Below are positions 12,366 to 26,494 of a stretch of 64,000 bases of DNA, one piece after another. The notes below the pieces were generated by a model. It was given only the letters and a program-made list of their open reading frames with translations, did not search any database and was not told the DNA's origin. Every line of letters begins with the position of its first letter. Position 1 is the stretch's first letter. Source of the DNA: Amia ocellicauda (Eukaryota; Chordata; Actinopteri; Amiiformes; Amiidae); assembly GCF_036373705.1 (NCBI RefSeq), contig NC_089863.1, forward strand, positions 23,582,417 through 23,646,416, written 5' to 3'. Made by a program: the position numbers and the translations under genes.

Positions 12366-13953
12366 GACAGCCGGGAAGAGACAGGTCACTGACCGTGTAC
12401 CGGGATCAACGCAAGGGACTGCACTGTCAGTTGGCAGAACAGTGAACCCATGCATTCAACATATACAATGCAGAGGACAGTGTGTGATGTAAATACAACT
12501 GAAAACTCATTTCTGTGCCTATCTTTTTACATTTAGTGATTTTGTCAAAACAGCAACAAATTAAAGAATTGTTAAGCATTATCAATAAAGGAAAGGTAGG
12601 TTTAGTCAGTAACTTGTCGAAAATACAGAGAACTGAATAGGGTTAATGCAGCCTTGATCTCTTACAGCGATGTCAGTCAGGGAGAACTGAACTACAAAAA
12701 CATGTCATACTTAGACATACTTTGCCTGGAATTACTACAGTAACCCCCTTAAGTGCAGGGATGACTGTAAACAGACCGTATGCAGGGATGTGCAAGACAC
12801 AGAGACGTAGTCCGGCCACACCTCTGTCATTAGTCGTGTTTACTACGGTTCTCCCTGCTCGCGTTTATCTCGTGGATGTGGCTAACGATGTTGTGAAATG
12901 TCTCTCGTGTCACTTTTGGTGAGTGTCTTCAGACCTCCTGATTTTAGCACAAGGGCTGTTCTCAGTTACAGAGGCTCTTTCTGTGTGCGTCAGTAAAAAA
13001 AAAAAAAAAAAGGAAAAAAAAGACTGCATTGCAGTAAAATGAAAAAGAGGAGCAGCTTTTCTGTAACAAACAACAGTGAACTACTTATGATAGAGCACAC
13101 GAGTATAGGAAATGGATATTACATGGATATAGATGTAAATACATATGAAAAACAGCTAGACATGCACTCAGAGACAATATAATGGCTTATCCTTCTCTTT
13201 CTCATCCTACAATACCAGTTCTGATCTCTCAGGAGTCTCATTCATCTCGACATTGTCTGAGGATTTACGTCCTGTTTGCTGTATTTGTGCTGCATCATCA
13301 AGCAAAGCTTCTAGGCCCGATTTAGTGTCACAGAAATGGATACATTTAATCATTTAACGTGTACAAGATGCATAAATCCACAGCTCGGTGTGATGACTTA
13401 CCTGCGAGTTCGGTTCTTCTGTCACTTCCTACAAGATCTGTTGTTTTGTGCTACCAGCCACCATTTCACTCCCAACTGCCCCTGTCAGGCCTCGCCTCTA
13501 TACCATACTTAGCTCGGGGAAGAGGAAGTGACTCACAGGGAGCGCTACAGCGATTGGGTTAGAAGAATGCTGTCAGCCAGCAATCCACAGAGCCGAGGCA
13601 CCGCCTTCTCAACGTGAGGGAGGACAAGCAGGACAGGCAGGATCTATCAGACAGACCTCTGTGGATTCAGATAATCCAGGCCTTGCCATTTACCGTTGAT
13701 AAAGGCCACGCGTTAGCTGGCTTGATTCTGCAGGTAACTGGGGGATGAATGTCACATTTCCTGGCCACAGCACAGCCCTGGTGTGAGGTCGCATTCTTTA
13801 CACGCTGGGGCGCATCGATTGGTCGATACTCTGTTGTTGTAGCTGGGTTTTACGCTGGGCTGGCATAGTGAAACTCGAGGATGGAAACAGGGAGGGAAAA
13901 CAGCAGAAGGGTAAACAATTGTGTGTATTCTTATAAAACAAAAAGAATGAAAG

Positions 13954-13986
<33 letters not shown>

Positions 13987-14407
13987 TAAAGAAAATGATA
14001 GCTGGCTATAAAGTGCCAGTTTTGAGACCTGATCAGCCACATTTTTGTAATGTTTTTTATTAAATGGTTTGAATTCCTACTCATGTAGAGATGAGGTTGT
14101 GACACAATGACAGCTTTATTTTCGAGGTGGGATCCACAGATTCAGATGTAGCAAATGTCCACTTCTCTGTTTTATTTGTGTATCATTTGCATCTTTGCAG
14201 GATCTTCATCCAGACATGAGAACCGTGTCTCAATTTCTAAATCTTATGAACCAGTTTTCTCTAAAATATTCCCTACCCTGCTTTGCTTACACTGTTGTTT
14301 TTTTTCCTTTCATAATAAAAAAATATTCATATTTCAGGATGCAAACCTGAGAGTCTCTATGGGCATTTTAAACATTTATGTTGTACCGAGTAATATTAAT
14401 ATATCTA
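12366..14407. other. Gene-free interval upstream of rapunzel-like copy 2
   Basis: No coding region is supported. It presumably includes the 5' intron and untranslated exon(s) of the 11640-12314 gene. It contains a poly-A run near 12993-13011 and a short GATA microsatellite near 13966-13985. Confidence 0.45.
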
Positions 14408-15882
14408 CAGTACTGTGCAAAACCTTTAGGTAGCTATGAAAAAATGCTGTAAAGTAAGAATGCTTTCAAAAATAGACATGTTAATGTATTTATCAATTAA
14501 CTAAATGCAAAGTGAGTGAATAGAAGAAAAATCTAAATCAAATTAATATTTGGTGTGACCACCCTTTGCCTTCAAAACAGCATCAGTTCTTCTAGGTTCA
14601 CTTGCACACAGTTTTTGAAGCAACTCGGCAGGTAGGTTGGCCCCAACATCTTGGAGAACTAACCACAGTTGTTCTGTGGATTTAGGCACCTCAGTTGCTT
14701 CTCTCTCTTCATGTAATCCCAGACAGACTCGATGATGTTGAGATCAGGGCTCTGTGGGGGCCATACCATCACTTCCAGGACTCCTTGTTCTTCTTTACGC
14801 TGAAGATAGTTCTTAATGACTGTCGCTGTGTGTTTGGGGTCGTTGTCATGTTGCAGAATAAATTTGGGGCCAATCAGATGCCTCCGTGATGGTATTGCAT
14901 GATGGATAAGTATCTGCCTGTTCATCTCAGCATTGAGGAGACCATTCATTCTGACCAAATCCCCAACTCCATTTGCAGACATGCAGCCCCAAACTTGCAA
15001 GGAACCTCCACCATGCTCCACTGTTGCCTGCAGACACTCATTCGTGTACCGCTCTCCAGCCCTTCGGCCAACAAAGTGCCTTCTGCTACAGCCAAATATT
15101 TCAAATTTTGACTCATCAGTCCAGAGCACCTGCTGCCATTTTTGTGCACCCCAGTTCCTGTGTTTTCGTGCATAGTTGAGTCGCTTGGCCTTGTTGCCAT
15201 GTCAGAGGTATGGCTTTTTGGCCGCAGGTCTTCCATGACCAGACTTCTCCGGACAGTAGATGGGTGTACCAGCGTCCCACTGTTTTCTGCCAATTCTGAG
15301 CTGATGGCACTGCTGGACATCTTCCGATTGCGAAGGGAAGTAAGCATGATGCGTCTTTCATCTGCTGCAGTAAGTTTCCTTGGCCGACCACTGCATCTAC
15401 GGTCCTCAACGTTGCCCGTTTCTTTGTTTCTTCAAAATTGCTTGGACAGCACATCTGGAAACCCCTGTCTGCCTTGAAATGTCTGCCTGGGAGAGACCTT
15501 GCTGATGCAGTAGAACTACCTTGTGTCTTGTTGCTGTGCTCAGTCTTGCCATGGTGTGTGACTTTTGACAGTAAACTGTCTTCAGCAACCTCACCTTGTT
15601 AGCTGAGTTTGGCTGTTCCTCACCCAGTTTTATTCCTCCTACACAGCTGTTTCTGTTTCAGTTACTGATTGTGTTTCAACCTACTGTACATATTGAATTG
15701 ATGATCATTAGCACCTGTTTGGTATAATTGTTTAATCATACACCTGACTATATGCCTACAAAATCCCTGACTTTGTGCAAGTGAACCTAGAAGAATTGAT
15801 GCTGTTTTGAAGGCAAAGGGTGGTCACACCAAATATGGATTTGATGTAGTTTTCATCTGTTCACTCACTTTGCACTGTACTG
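14408..15882 (-). mobile_element. Decayed Tc1/mariner transposon, family B
   Basis: The 1475-bp element is bounded by TA and inverted termini (CAGTACTGTGCAAA on the left, CAGTACAGTGCAAA as the reverse complement of the right). The inverted similarity extends well inside the element: the TTTGGTGTGACCACCC region is mirrored as GGGTGGTCACACCAAA. The minus strand carries an N-terminal helix-turn-helix piece (from 15552, MARLSTATRHKVVLLHQQG), a frameshifted middle, and a catalytic part at 15129-14659. The catalytic part has MLWTDESKF, LQHDNDPKHTA and PPQSPDLNIIESVWD, so the DD and E residues survive. Frameshifts near 15120 and 15420 break the protein. Confidence 0.9.
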
Positions 15883-16254
15883 TATATATATATATCATGT
15901 TTACTGACACAGACATTTTTAATTTATCCTAAAACGTTGAAAATTCCACGTTACATTATTTTTATAGGTACACTGAAAAATAGCCAACTGTGATAAGAAA
16001 ATAGGAAATAAGAATAATCTAGTGAAGAAAATGAGGGGGGGGGCTTAAATACTTTGCTCCTAAATTAAACGCAACTCCCTATAATTATTATTATTTCGTG
16101 GCAGATGTCATAATCAAAAAAGTGCAGTAATACAATCAAAACAATTAGAACCATCATTTCTGGAGTTCACAGCATTCTAACGAACAGTCAACAAACAGCA
16201 TGAACCAATCAGTGAATTGTTCAACTGTCCACTGCCCTCTACATACCCTTAGGG

Positions 16255-16583
16255 CAGTGGTTCCCAAACCGGTCCTGGGGGACCCCCTACCCTGCTGGTT
16301 TTTGTTCCAACTGAGCTCTCAATTACTTAATTGAACCCTTAACTGAACTAATAATTTCCTAAATCAGAGACTTTCAATTATTTTAAACAGTAGGGGTTTT
16401 AAGTTACGTATAGAATTATATTAAAAAACGTATTGAAGAAACAACTATTTTCTTACACAATTTAAAAAGTAAAATCTAAGCAGATTGTTACTTCAATTAA
16501 GGTTCAATTAAGTAATTGAGAGCTCAGTTGGAACAAAAACCAGCAGGGTAGGGGGTCCCCAAGGACCGGTTTGGGAAACACTG
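16255..16583. mobile_element. Complete hAT-type MITE with 8-bp target-site duplication
   Basis: The 329-bp element starts CAGTGGTTCCCAAAC and ends with the near-perfect inverse GTTTGGGAAACACTG. Its inverted arms are long, over 100 bp. It is flanked on both sides by the exact 8-bp duplication CCTTAGGG (16247-16254 and 16584-16591). Terminal motif and 8-bp duplication are typical of hAT transposition. It has no coding capacity. Confidence 0.92.
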
Positions 16584-16591
16584 CCTTAGGG

Positions 16592-18817
16592 TCTGATTTT
16601 CCAGGCTCGGTAAAGGATACAGCACCCCTCTTAAGGCCAATGACTGGCACACACTCAAAGCTGTTCTGCTCACTCACAATCACGCCACAGGAACATTTTC
16701 TTAAATTAAAAAACTGCCATCTGTGAGAAACTGATATCAAACTGCTGAACCAGTGAATCAATCTCTGGAAAACCAGGCCCTCAGTAAGCGGCTCTGAGAC
16801 TGAAGGCTTGGGGTCCATTTTGTGGTTGTGCATTCCACCACAACCAATAACAATTAGCGTCATTACACACACACACACTTAATAGTTCTCCCATCTCAAG
16901 AATATACAGATTTTAGGTGGAAAATTAAACCTGATAAATCAACGTTAAAAAAAAAAAAGATCAGGTCAGACTTCTCAAAGCTGTGACAGAAGCCCTGCCT
17001 AGGCAGATATGGATATCTGACTGGTGACAACTTGTGTGGCCAGCTCTACAGAAGGAGTATGGAAAGGTATGGAAATTAAGTTAAGAGGCAGCAAACACCT
17101 GCCCCAAAAAGCTTTCCACAATTTGGGAATTCAGTTTCTGCTGAGGTCTTGAAAGGGATTTGAAAATATGATGCAGTCTCTCATAGGCGAGACAAGGACG
17201 CACTCCGCAATCTGTCCGAGATCCTAATGGACCATTAGTCATTGAAACCGCAGGCCTTTTTCTTCCAGACTCTTGCAATTTTCACTCAGTGGTTTTAATA
17301 CAGAGAATTTACTGGAAAAGACCAGCAGCACGAAGCTAATTACAATGGAGCGCACAATACCGTGAGAGGAGCTGGCATTCTGCGCATTGAAACAAAGTTG
17401 TAGGGTTCAGAAAATGGGGGGAAATATGACACTCTGTTCCTTGGTTAACATCCCGATAATGATATTATTATTTTCTATAGCAAAAGGATTAAGTCTTTCT
17501 CACTACATTATAAAGTTGTCTGCTTTCAGGGTACACCCATGTGTGTCGTAGCCCTTCAACCGTTCAAAATAATAAACAAACAAAAAACATAGTTAAAAAA
17601 CTGGGATGAAAGGGGGATTAAAGTATAATTATTGTACACATTGAAAACCCGATAACACTGCAGTAAACAATTCTGATTTTCACAGGGCACAGAAACACGA
17701 AACACTGTTTTTTCCCCTTCTCCCTCACAGTTAAGACTTCAGACCTCTCGGGCTGGAATAATAAGTCTGGATCTTAACTAGGGAGAAGAAAAAATCTCGG
17801 TATGTTACTCGACCGTTTCCGCAAACCTGCAACTTGCGCCTTCAAGCATCACAGACTTCTCTCACAAATGGTTTGACACTACAGGCCTCTAGATAGAAAA
17901 AGTACCGGCATCGAGGAGTTATTCGGAAGTGGAAAGTTAATTCCTTACGTTGAAGATGCCCCCTTGTTCTCCTTTCTTGTCAGGTGTCCTCGGAGGGAGA
18001 GATGAGTGGATGTGTCGGTATCGGGGAGGTGGTTGATGTCTTTTTTGGGAGAGCGTCACCCTGGGGAGATGGAGGAGAATAGGTAACTGATTGACTAGAA
18101 TGCTTTAAAGAGTAAACCGTGAGTCAAGCAGCATAAGCCCACAAGCCAGCTTTGGAGATAATATAGTGATAAGAGATGCACAGATATTGTTAGTGAGGAA
18201 AGGTAACTGCTTAAGGGCGAACTGGAGAGATCTGTCCGGGAGTCAGACTGATTAAAGACTCTGTCCAGTATATATATGTTCTACTACTGATGTCATAAAT
18301 CTATCTGAGGTGCTTATATTCAGAAGTTATCTGTTGACGGAGGATAACTCATTTACGCAACCACTCACACCCATCTGAAAGTGATGCGAGTGACGACTCG
18401 TATATAAAGCTAGGAACAATGTCAGTCCTAGAGAGGCACAAGGATTATGCAGGATTATGTTGTGAGGGCTTTTGTAAAGGCAGTCACGACCTACGGTGGT
18501 AAACAAAAGCAGGGTTTCATTCACTAACCCCAGGTGTAGCCCATCCCTCACCCCTACCCTGCAGCATTTTTCTAACTAGCTCAGGACAGAGATAAATTAG
18601 TTAAATCCAATTTGTTGTTAAGAGTCCAACTTGATTAACTCCAATGATTTTCCTCCCAGTTCTAAAGATAACAAAATGTCGCCTAGTAGCTGAAAGGGGG
18701 CCCAACGCGTTAGAAGCCAGGTATAGTTACGAACAGCTCTGCTATCATAGGGAGAGCTTCAATACACGGACACAATCACAATTTGTCCTTATGTATGATA
18801 AATCTATGGTGTTGTGT
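16592..18817. other. Gene-free interval
   Basis: No gene, RNA or complete mobile element was recognised. Short open frames on both strands have no domain features. Confidence 0.45.
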
Positions 18818-19140
18818 AGGGGTGTCAGACTCCAGTCCTGGGGGGCCGCAGTGTCTGCTGGTTTTTGTTCCAACAAGAGCTTCCTATTAATTAATTAGTG
18901 TCATTATTTACTCAGGTAGGCTTATCTAGAACTTTCCTATTTTATTTTTTATAGCCGATACCTTTACAATTTGTTGATGACTCGAAGCTTTGAACCCACA
19001 GAACATTTCAGAGTCTGGAGAGAAGGGAACAATTCATCCAGTTAATTGTTTAATTGGACTAATTAAGGAGCCAAGAGCTGGGCTTGAATGAAAGCCAGCA
19101 GACAAGTGCGGCCCCCCAGGACTGGAATCTCACACCCCTG
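18818..19140. mobile_element. Palindromic MITE, second hAT-like family
   Basis: The left end reads TAGGGGTGTCAGACTCCAGT and the right end mirrors it (ACTGGAATCTCACACCCCTG). The inner arms CTGCTGGTTTTTGTTCCAA and GAATGAAAGCCAGCAG are also mirrored. I did not find a clean 8-bp duplication, so insertion is old or one flank has changed. It has no coding capacity. Confidence 0.75.
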
Positions 19141-22100
19141 ATGTATGTATGAAAGTCATTTTCATTATCAGCACCATTCAATAACCCTTTTCCAATTCTC
19201 CCACTTAAACTAACTGGTTGTTTTCAGAGCAAGTTAGGGGTATACCCACATCCCACTTAAACCTTCAACAACCCACCCCTGTGTATGAAAATGACAGACA
19301 AGTTAACCCCAGTCACATCATGCAATATGCAAAATATCAATAATATCATTCTAGTGGTTTAAAAAGGACCAGCCCACTGCTCAGTCAGAGTGGATATGCA
19401 TTGATATCATTCAAAACAAAACACAATTCACTATTTTCTAAAGAAAAAACACTAAAGCGTTATGAGCGGCACCCATAAGAAAACTTGTAATTGCGGGATC
19501 TTATCTGCCAAATTCACATCCTCTATAACACTGTGACTGCAGGTCGAGGTGTGAACACGGGCTGACACCTGTCTAAAGGGTTAATTTTGCTACAGAAATT
19601 CAATACAGCCATGTTTGCCGTGGCCTGAACGCTCCCAACCCAAGAGATCTTTATGTAGAGCTTCCCTCTGGGCTCGGCCTGTGCAGTTAAGCCTCCATAG
19701 CTAAAGGCCCAGGCTCTGTGGCACAACCTGCCCCATGACAGGATTCAGAACGAATGGGAGGGCCAATTACAGGAGAAGGACGGGAAAAAAAAGAAAAACA
19801 TCTTCCTTCCTGGGACAGATTGAAAGAGTCTGACAGGGCCTCCCAACGGAGCCCTGCGAGAGCAATGCATCATGGGATTTTTTCAAAAGAAATGCCGCGC
19901 TGAGGTGATACAGCCACCTGCTTGAGGAAATGCGCCTTAAACTTTTCAAAACTGCTCCTGCAGCAGCTGTTAGGAGTAACAAAGAACGTTTACTGTCGAC
20001 TCCCTTCAAAAGCAAAAGAAAAAAAAACTACGGAGCAGCAGTTAAACTGACGAAGCATGTGAGAGCAGGTTTTTTTTTTTTTTTTTTAACAACTCGAGGC
20101 CAAGACTCTGAACTAAGCGCCGTTTCCCTAAAGCAAACAAAAGAATAAAGGCAAGGGAACGATCTCTTCATTCTGGAGAGAGTTAACAGTGTAACACAGC
20201 AGAGATTACAATGAGCAGACAGGGAGCTTTAGTTGTCCGCCAGTCTGGAGGCTAGGGGGGAAGACGGCTGAGCCCCCGCTAGAAAGGTACGTCTGCTCTT
20301 GATGGTTTCATCTTAAAACTTAAACAGGTATGGGACTGGAACGGATTCGGCTTGTATCAGTGCCAAGCTGTATTACTTGGCACAGGGATAATAAGCCAGT
20401 ACCAAAGAGACAATAACACATGTACTTATATATCTCAGAGCAGAGTTTGCATGCTTGTGTGTTGTTGCTTATCTTTAGACTGTCCTAGGGCAGCAAGAGA
20501 AAAAATCTTGGGGAATAAGACTGAAGTTGGAAGGAGAAATCAGAGGGCACTAAAACCCAAGACTAATTATTGCAGCAAATCGGTGTCTATCAGAGAGAAA
20601 GAGGATAAACACACACACCAACAGAGCACTTAACAGATAAGAGAGTGCAGGGAGATCATTAGACACCTTCAGCTGGAGCACCACTGTGATAATCCTGGAG
20701 AGCAGTTTCAATGCAGTTTTTATTTTGTTTCAATACTCAGAATGATACATTTTCACGTTTTCAGTATGAAACAATGACCTTAGTGAGGTTTGTAGCTGCA
20801 AACCGTGCTCTGTACTCAGTCTAAGAGGACACCGACTGGAGACAAGTACCATTTCCAGCAGAAAAGAGCACAACAAGTCTCAATCTTACACAGCTCACAC
20901 AAAAACAAGTGTTTAACCCTTGCTGCCCCACAGGGCGGGCGATGTTCTGTCTGTGTTTAGGCTCTTGTTTGACCCAGGTTCTGCATCCACAGTCCCACAT
21001 GGGTTGCAACACAATCCAGGTGCACAAGAAAATACTCCTTCCTTTCCTTCTTAACCCTTTGCCTCCCTGTCCGCTAGTAAATGAGTGAAATAGATGACAG
21101 TCCCTCTGTGAGGGACAGTGTGAACACAGTGTGGTCTGAGGCAGAACAGGGACTGAGCACAGCGGGGACAAGATCTTAAGGGATGCATACGCTTCGTGAA
21201 GAACGCCAGGCTTTGTCAACATGTCCGATTTCCAAATAAGCAACTGTACTATCTATACAGAAAAATGTGTCCCATCCCCACCACCCACCCGCTACAGGTA
21301 TTCAACCAGACTGAATCTCAGTACGAAGCCTACAGCCAATTGAGCTCTGAAAACAGGCATTTTCAGTTTAACCCTTAAAATGCCAGATTCAAATCGGTCA
21401 GGACTGCTGCATTCATACCTGGACAAAATGGCGGCAGGGAAAGGGTTAATGGTAAAAGACCAGCACCCAAATGTAACTTCAGACTAAGGCCTACATTTCT
21501 GCATGGAATCTAAGGCTCGGATCACAAAATTCCCGCTTTCACAAACAGAAAAATGCACCCTGTCAGCACCATGATAATTAACAGAGGCTGGAGGTTGTGT
21601 GGTCGGCACAGGTTGTGTGTTAACCCTCTAAGCGAGAGAGGAATTCCTCAAATACTTCTCCAGATACAATCTGAAAGGAAAAGGCCCAGCAGGGGATGTA
21701 ACTGACACACAGGCAGCTACTTCCAGAAGAGCTAACTGACAGTAGAGGAAACGGCACAGAAACAATGGTTTCTTTCCGGTTGCTAAGGAAAACAATCAAA
21801 TCAGTGCCTGTTTACCCGATACATACATTTCTACGACTCCCTGCACTGCTTTGTTCTGCCTAAAGACGCACACACGTTAACCTGTTGAATGCTACTACAC
21901 CATGGCCCCAACTGCCACTGATAGAGCAGTGCTCTCTGGCACAGGGCAGTTAGTGCAGGCCCCACAGCCTGTGCTGTCATGTGTCAAGTAACTACTATCA
22001 ATAAAGGTGTATAGCGACACTTAAACTCTTTTTTTCCCCTCCCCAGAGCCGCAGTGCTCGAAAACGGAGCCTTCCCCGGGGTTAAAACTCCCAACTGCAG

Positions 22101-25100
22101 GGAGAGCTGAAGCAGGAAATGAACAGCCCTCTTCCTGCTGCGACTCTCTGATCGACGGCCATCTTGGAATCTCCCTCTCCCACAGCACAGCAGAGAAACT
22201 CTCTCCCCCAGCTTGGCAGAGAGTATAAACCAAGGTCCAACCGACTCACTAGGCCCCCTCTTTGCCTCTGTGGGGTGGGTCCTGAGCCCCCTGTGCTTGC
22301 TGCAGTGAGTTTTGCCTGTCTTCCCTGCAGAGCTCAGCCTATGTGGCAGTGTGGGCACTTCCCCAGCATGCAAGGCACTGACAGCAGCTGGATCACAGCA
22401 GAAAGCCACTACCCCAGCCAGGGGAGAACAACACACAGCCCTTCCTTAGTCTCCCTGACATTGGGAGTCCCCAGTCAGCCAGAAATCTCTTCTATATCAA
22501 CTCACAGTCAAGCCCCCCCATCTCAACTATGGCTTCCCTTTTGGCTTCACTGCCCCTGCTCTTCCATTTCCTTGTTTATGCTCAGCTACAGGCCCTCTCC
22601 CTCCCACCCTTCAGCACTACACAGACACCTCACAACACCTAACTTTCACTGATCCTGACTGTGACCTGGCACCCTGGAGCCTCCAAGTGCCCCATGCCCC
22701 CTCAGAGCCACTGATAAGGAGGTACATTGCCCACTCACCTCTTCAGATGCCTGCTGCCTCTTCCTCCCTCTCTAAATTCCCAATCACGTCTTCTTCTTCT
22801 TCCCAGCAATCCCTGCTTGGGGCACTCCCACTGCAAGTTCAATGTGCAGGGGTGCTCATATGGACTGTACCATTATTTGTTACAGTTGCCTGAGCTACTC
22901 AGAATAGAGGCCTGAGCTATGCAGGGCACACAAGCTGCTACATGCTGATTTCAGCTGATGTGCCACATGTCCAGAGACCCACAGGTCCCCCTCCCCAGCC
23001 TCCCCTCCTCCTCCCTCGAGGGGTTTCCAATAATTCAGCCCTTTCATGAGCCAGAAAGGGCCAACTGAGCACCAACTGTCACTGGCTGAGCAGCTGGGGG
23101 GGACCAGAGGATCCTGCCCGACTGTGCATCCGTATAGCGCTCTCTTTAGCCCGGCACAGCCCAGAGAAGGAGCCCAGTGGCTGTTCTGGCTTAAAAACAA
23201 TAAAGACATGCAAAGTAGCCAGCGAGTAAATATGAAATCCGTTAGGAAAATGAACAGCCGGAACAGAAAAACCAGTTCCCGTTGCTCACGCCCCTTTGCA
23301 CACTTCCCCAAAACAACGCGCAAGGTGCATCCAGTCAAGTCTGGTGGTTAAATTGGCGCATGTTGAGCTATTGGAGGGCCAGTGATGAGTAAAAGGCGCT
23401 GTCTTTGGCTACTGTAGCTCTAACAGTGCGTTCTGAGTCAGGTTTAAGGTGTGAGGAGAGGAAATTCAGGGCCCGTTCATCAGCTATAAAATCTGTACCT
23501 CTAGCCACAGCGGTTGAACACAGACCCCACATGACACTGTTGAGAGGTTTGTGGAGAGTATATTCAACAGCTCAAAGCTTAAGTTAAGCACATTAAGACC
23601 AGAAAAGAGTTGAATTGACCCTGGTCAGGCTGGACAATGTATTTAGGACCGACAGGAATGCAAACGCTGCAGTTAGCATTCATTATATGTCAGTTCCTCA
23701 TGACTGCCCTTAGCTGCACAAATAAGCTTGTATAGGGTTAAATGAAGCTGAAACTCCTGCTGTTAAAGAGTTAAATGTCTTTAGATGGATCCGGACACCC
23801 AGAGGGCACAGGGAGACAAGCAGAAAAGTGGCTTCAGTGAGTCCAGTCCCAAGAAAACGCGTACTTGACACAGATGGTCATCCCTAGGCTGCTGGCAATC
23901 TCGCTCTCAGGAGCATCTGAAGAAAAGGCACCATCTCTCTCAGTTATAAACTTGTGTTGATAAACTCAATAACCTGCAGACACAACCGTTCTTGCAGCAG
24001 CTTTTTACCGAGAAAGGGGATATTATCTCAACCATTCCAGTTTTATTTGTCTCATATGATCTGACAATCTGTCACAACGGCACAATCTTACACTTACAAA
24101 GGCTAAGATGCACCTTAAATGCATCCCTATTGAAACAAGACGGCGCGGCCGTAATGAGCACAAGGGAATGCATGAGACTGTCCCACTAGCCCGAGCACGA
24201 GGGCCGGCTCTTCCTGCCTGCGACCGCATAGCTAATATGTGGTTAAAAAATGCGTGGCTAGGGGCTTTGGAAGTCGGTGCTATTATTAACAAGATCAGAC
24301 AAGGACACTGTTGTTATTGGCTGAACAGAGTAGGGGGGGACGGGGGCATCTGCAGAAGTAGATATCTCCATGTTATGTCGTAAAGATCCAAACCCACTAG
24401 ACATGAATCTGGGATTGCGCTTCTCAACCCTTTCCTTGGAAATAAAAGTCTTGAAGCTGTGTGTGTGCTTTGCAACTGTTGTATTCAGTCTGGTAAGAGG
24501 AAAAAACAAAACAAAAAAAAACAGCTGCACCACTGAGATACTATCAAACTATCTTCACCCCCCTCCTCCTCCACACACTGATTGACACACCAGAACAGCA
24601 ACAGTAATCCCAAGGGAAAATAACAAAAACGACACAGAAGCGCCCTTTTCCTTGTAAAGGTCAATATTGCACATTTATCCAGTTTGCAAAACAAACATTT
24701 GCGCTGCTCTGTGTTTTAACGTCCAAGTCGGCGTCCAATAAGCCTTAGCAGCATTTAAATTGAAATAAAATGATTCATGTAATAGAGATCATGTTAAAAA
24801 AAACACCAAGGCTGACAATATAACCGAGGACTGTTTTACAGCTGCTCGAAATGTAGATTGGTACAAAAATAATCGCCTACAGTAAAACAGCGCTATTTTA
24901 AAGAGGTTTAGCGTCTTATAAATCTGTTGACATGTTTAAACACCAGCAATGTCGCATATAGTGACCGTGCGTAATGCAAGCGCGCTGGTTTGCTGCACAC
25001 GTTCACTGCGGCTGTTTCTCGTCGGCGCGCAAATGAGCGGCGACAGGTGCAGTTTGCGCTCGCTGGTGCTAATAAGCGCTGAAAACCCCCAGAGGGCAGT

Positions 25101-25850
25101 AAAGGAGCCACGACAGGGGGGCTTTTGAATGCCGTGCAGTGAGGGGATCACCCACCACTCACACAACACACAATAGCTGGGTGGCATTTGCGCCAACGCG
25201 GTGGGTTTTGTGGATACAACGTAGTTCTGAGTCCACTAACACAACCTTACTACAACGTTACGTCAGCTGGCAGCTCCCGGTGTGCAAAATGCGTTTTGCG
25301 TTGTTACATCTGCACAGCAAAAGCCATCTATAAGAGCGGTTTATTAGATATTACAATACATAGACGTCAACCATGCATATAGTGTCGTGCAAGATTGATT
25401 TCATTTCTTATGGGTATTTATTGTTGCAACGGAGCATGATCTGCACCCAAACTCCTTCGTCAGAAAAGACAGGATCTGGATCTTCGCTAGGAATGGCTTT
25501 ACAAGTAAAATAAATGACTAAATAAACCAACTCAAACCCCACATATTTTTTTGTTTCATCGGTCATTTGGACTCATTCTATATATTCTATACATTTGTTT
25601 CTAAAAACGTAAATATATATATATATAATACTCACGTTTCTTCCCCAAATTCGTAGCTGTTAGTATGTATTTATTGGATTATTATTGGGTTTATTTGAAT
25701 AACCTTTGACCTCTCCGCTAAAGCTGACGTCCACAGGCTCGGTGTAACGTGATTGATGTTCGGTCAGAAAAATGCAAGACCTGCTGACGTCAGGTACCTA
25801 TTGAACTGAATTAGTGAATTATTAGTAATGTTATAGTATTAACAATATAT

Positions 25851-25852
<2 letters not shown>

Positions 25853-25908
<56 letters not shown>
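25853..25908. repeat. (AAT)n microsatellite
   Basis: About 18 uninterrupted trinucleotide units. Confidence 0.95.
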
Positions 25909-25909
<1 letters not shown>

Positions 25910-26072
25910 GTGTTAAACCAAAAAAAGAAAAGAAAAACAAACAAACAAACAAAAAAACACTTTTCCTAAAGGGGGAGCTAAATGTATTTGATCTTTTGTA
26001 ATCAATGCACAATAGAAATACGTTCATCTCTTAAGATTTGGTTGCCTAGAAGATGAGATGAAATTAAACTGT

Positions 26073-26075
<3 letters not shown>

Positions 26076-26145
<70 letters not shown>
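26076..26145. repeat. (CT)n microsatellite
   Basis: A 70-bp pure dinucleotide run. Confidence 0.97.
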
Positions 26146-26147
<2 letters not shown>

Positions 26148-26494
26148 GGCCCTGGATGTCTGTGTTTTAACAAAGGCATATTTCGTTGTTGCACCTGTGA
26201 ACCAGAAAAATCTTCATGAAGGGAATGCAAGTATAAACGAATCGAGATCAGAGCTCTAATTCTCTGAACATATTGTGTGCGGTCTGTCAGACTGCGCCAG
26301 ATTACATTCATATTTGTATTGCGGTTCACAGAATCTCTAATAAAAGTCGGTTAAAGAGAGTTGTCGGTCTCTTTTATTGTGTTTGCTGGTACCTTTCTTT
26401 AGTACGCCACACTTCCAAACACAACACTCCATGGGTTATCCTTTGTAACGTATGGTACTTAACCTTTAGTCATGCTGTCCGAAGTGCATGATCT

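Larger units (their letters stand above)
19141..26490. other. Long gene-free interval
   Basis: No gene is supported across about 7.3 kb. There is a CpG-richer patch around 24960-25140 that could be a promoter, but I see no exon attached to it. Simple repeats: poly-T near 20071-20088, AAT repeat at 25853-25908 and CT repeat at 26076-26145. Confidence 0.4.

Noticed and set aside
21984-22436. 150-codon minus-strand frame
   Set aside because: Composition and lack of motifs suggest chance; a GC-moderate region with several overlapping frames.
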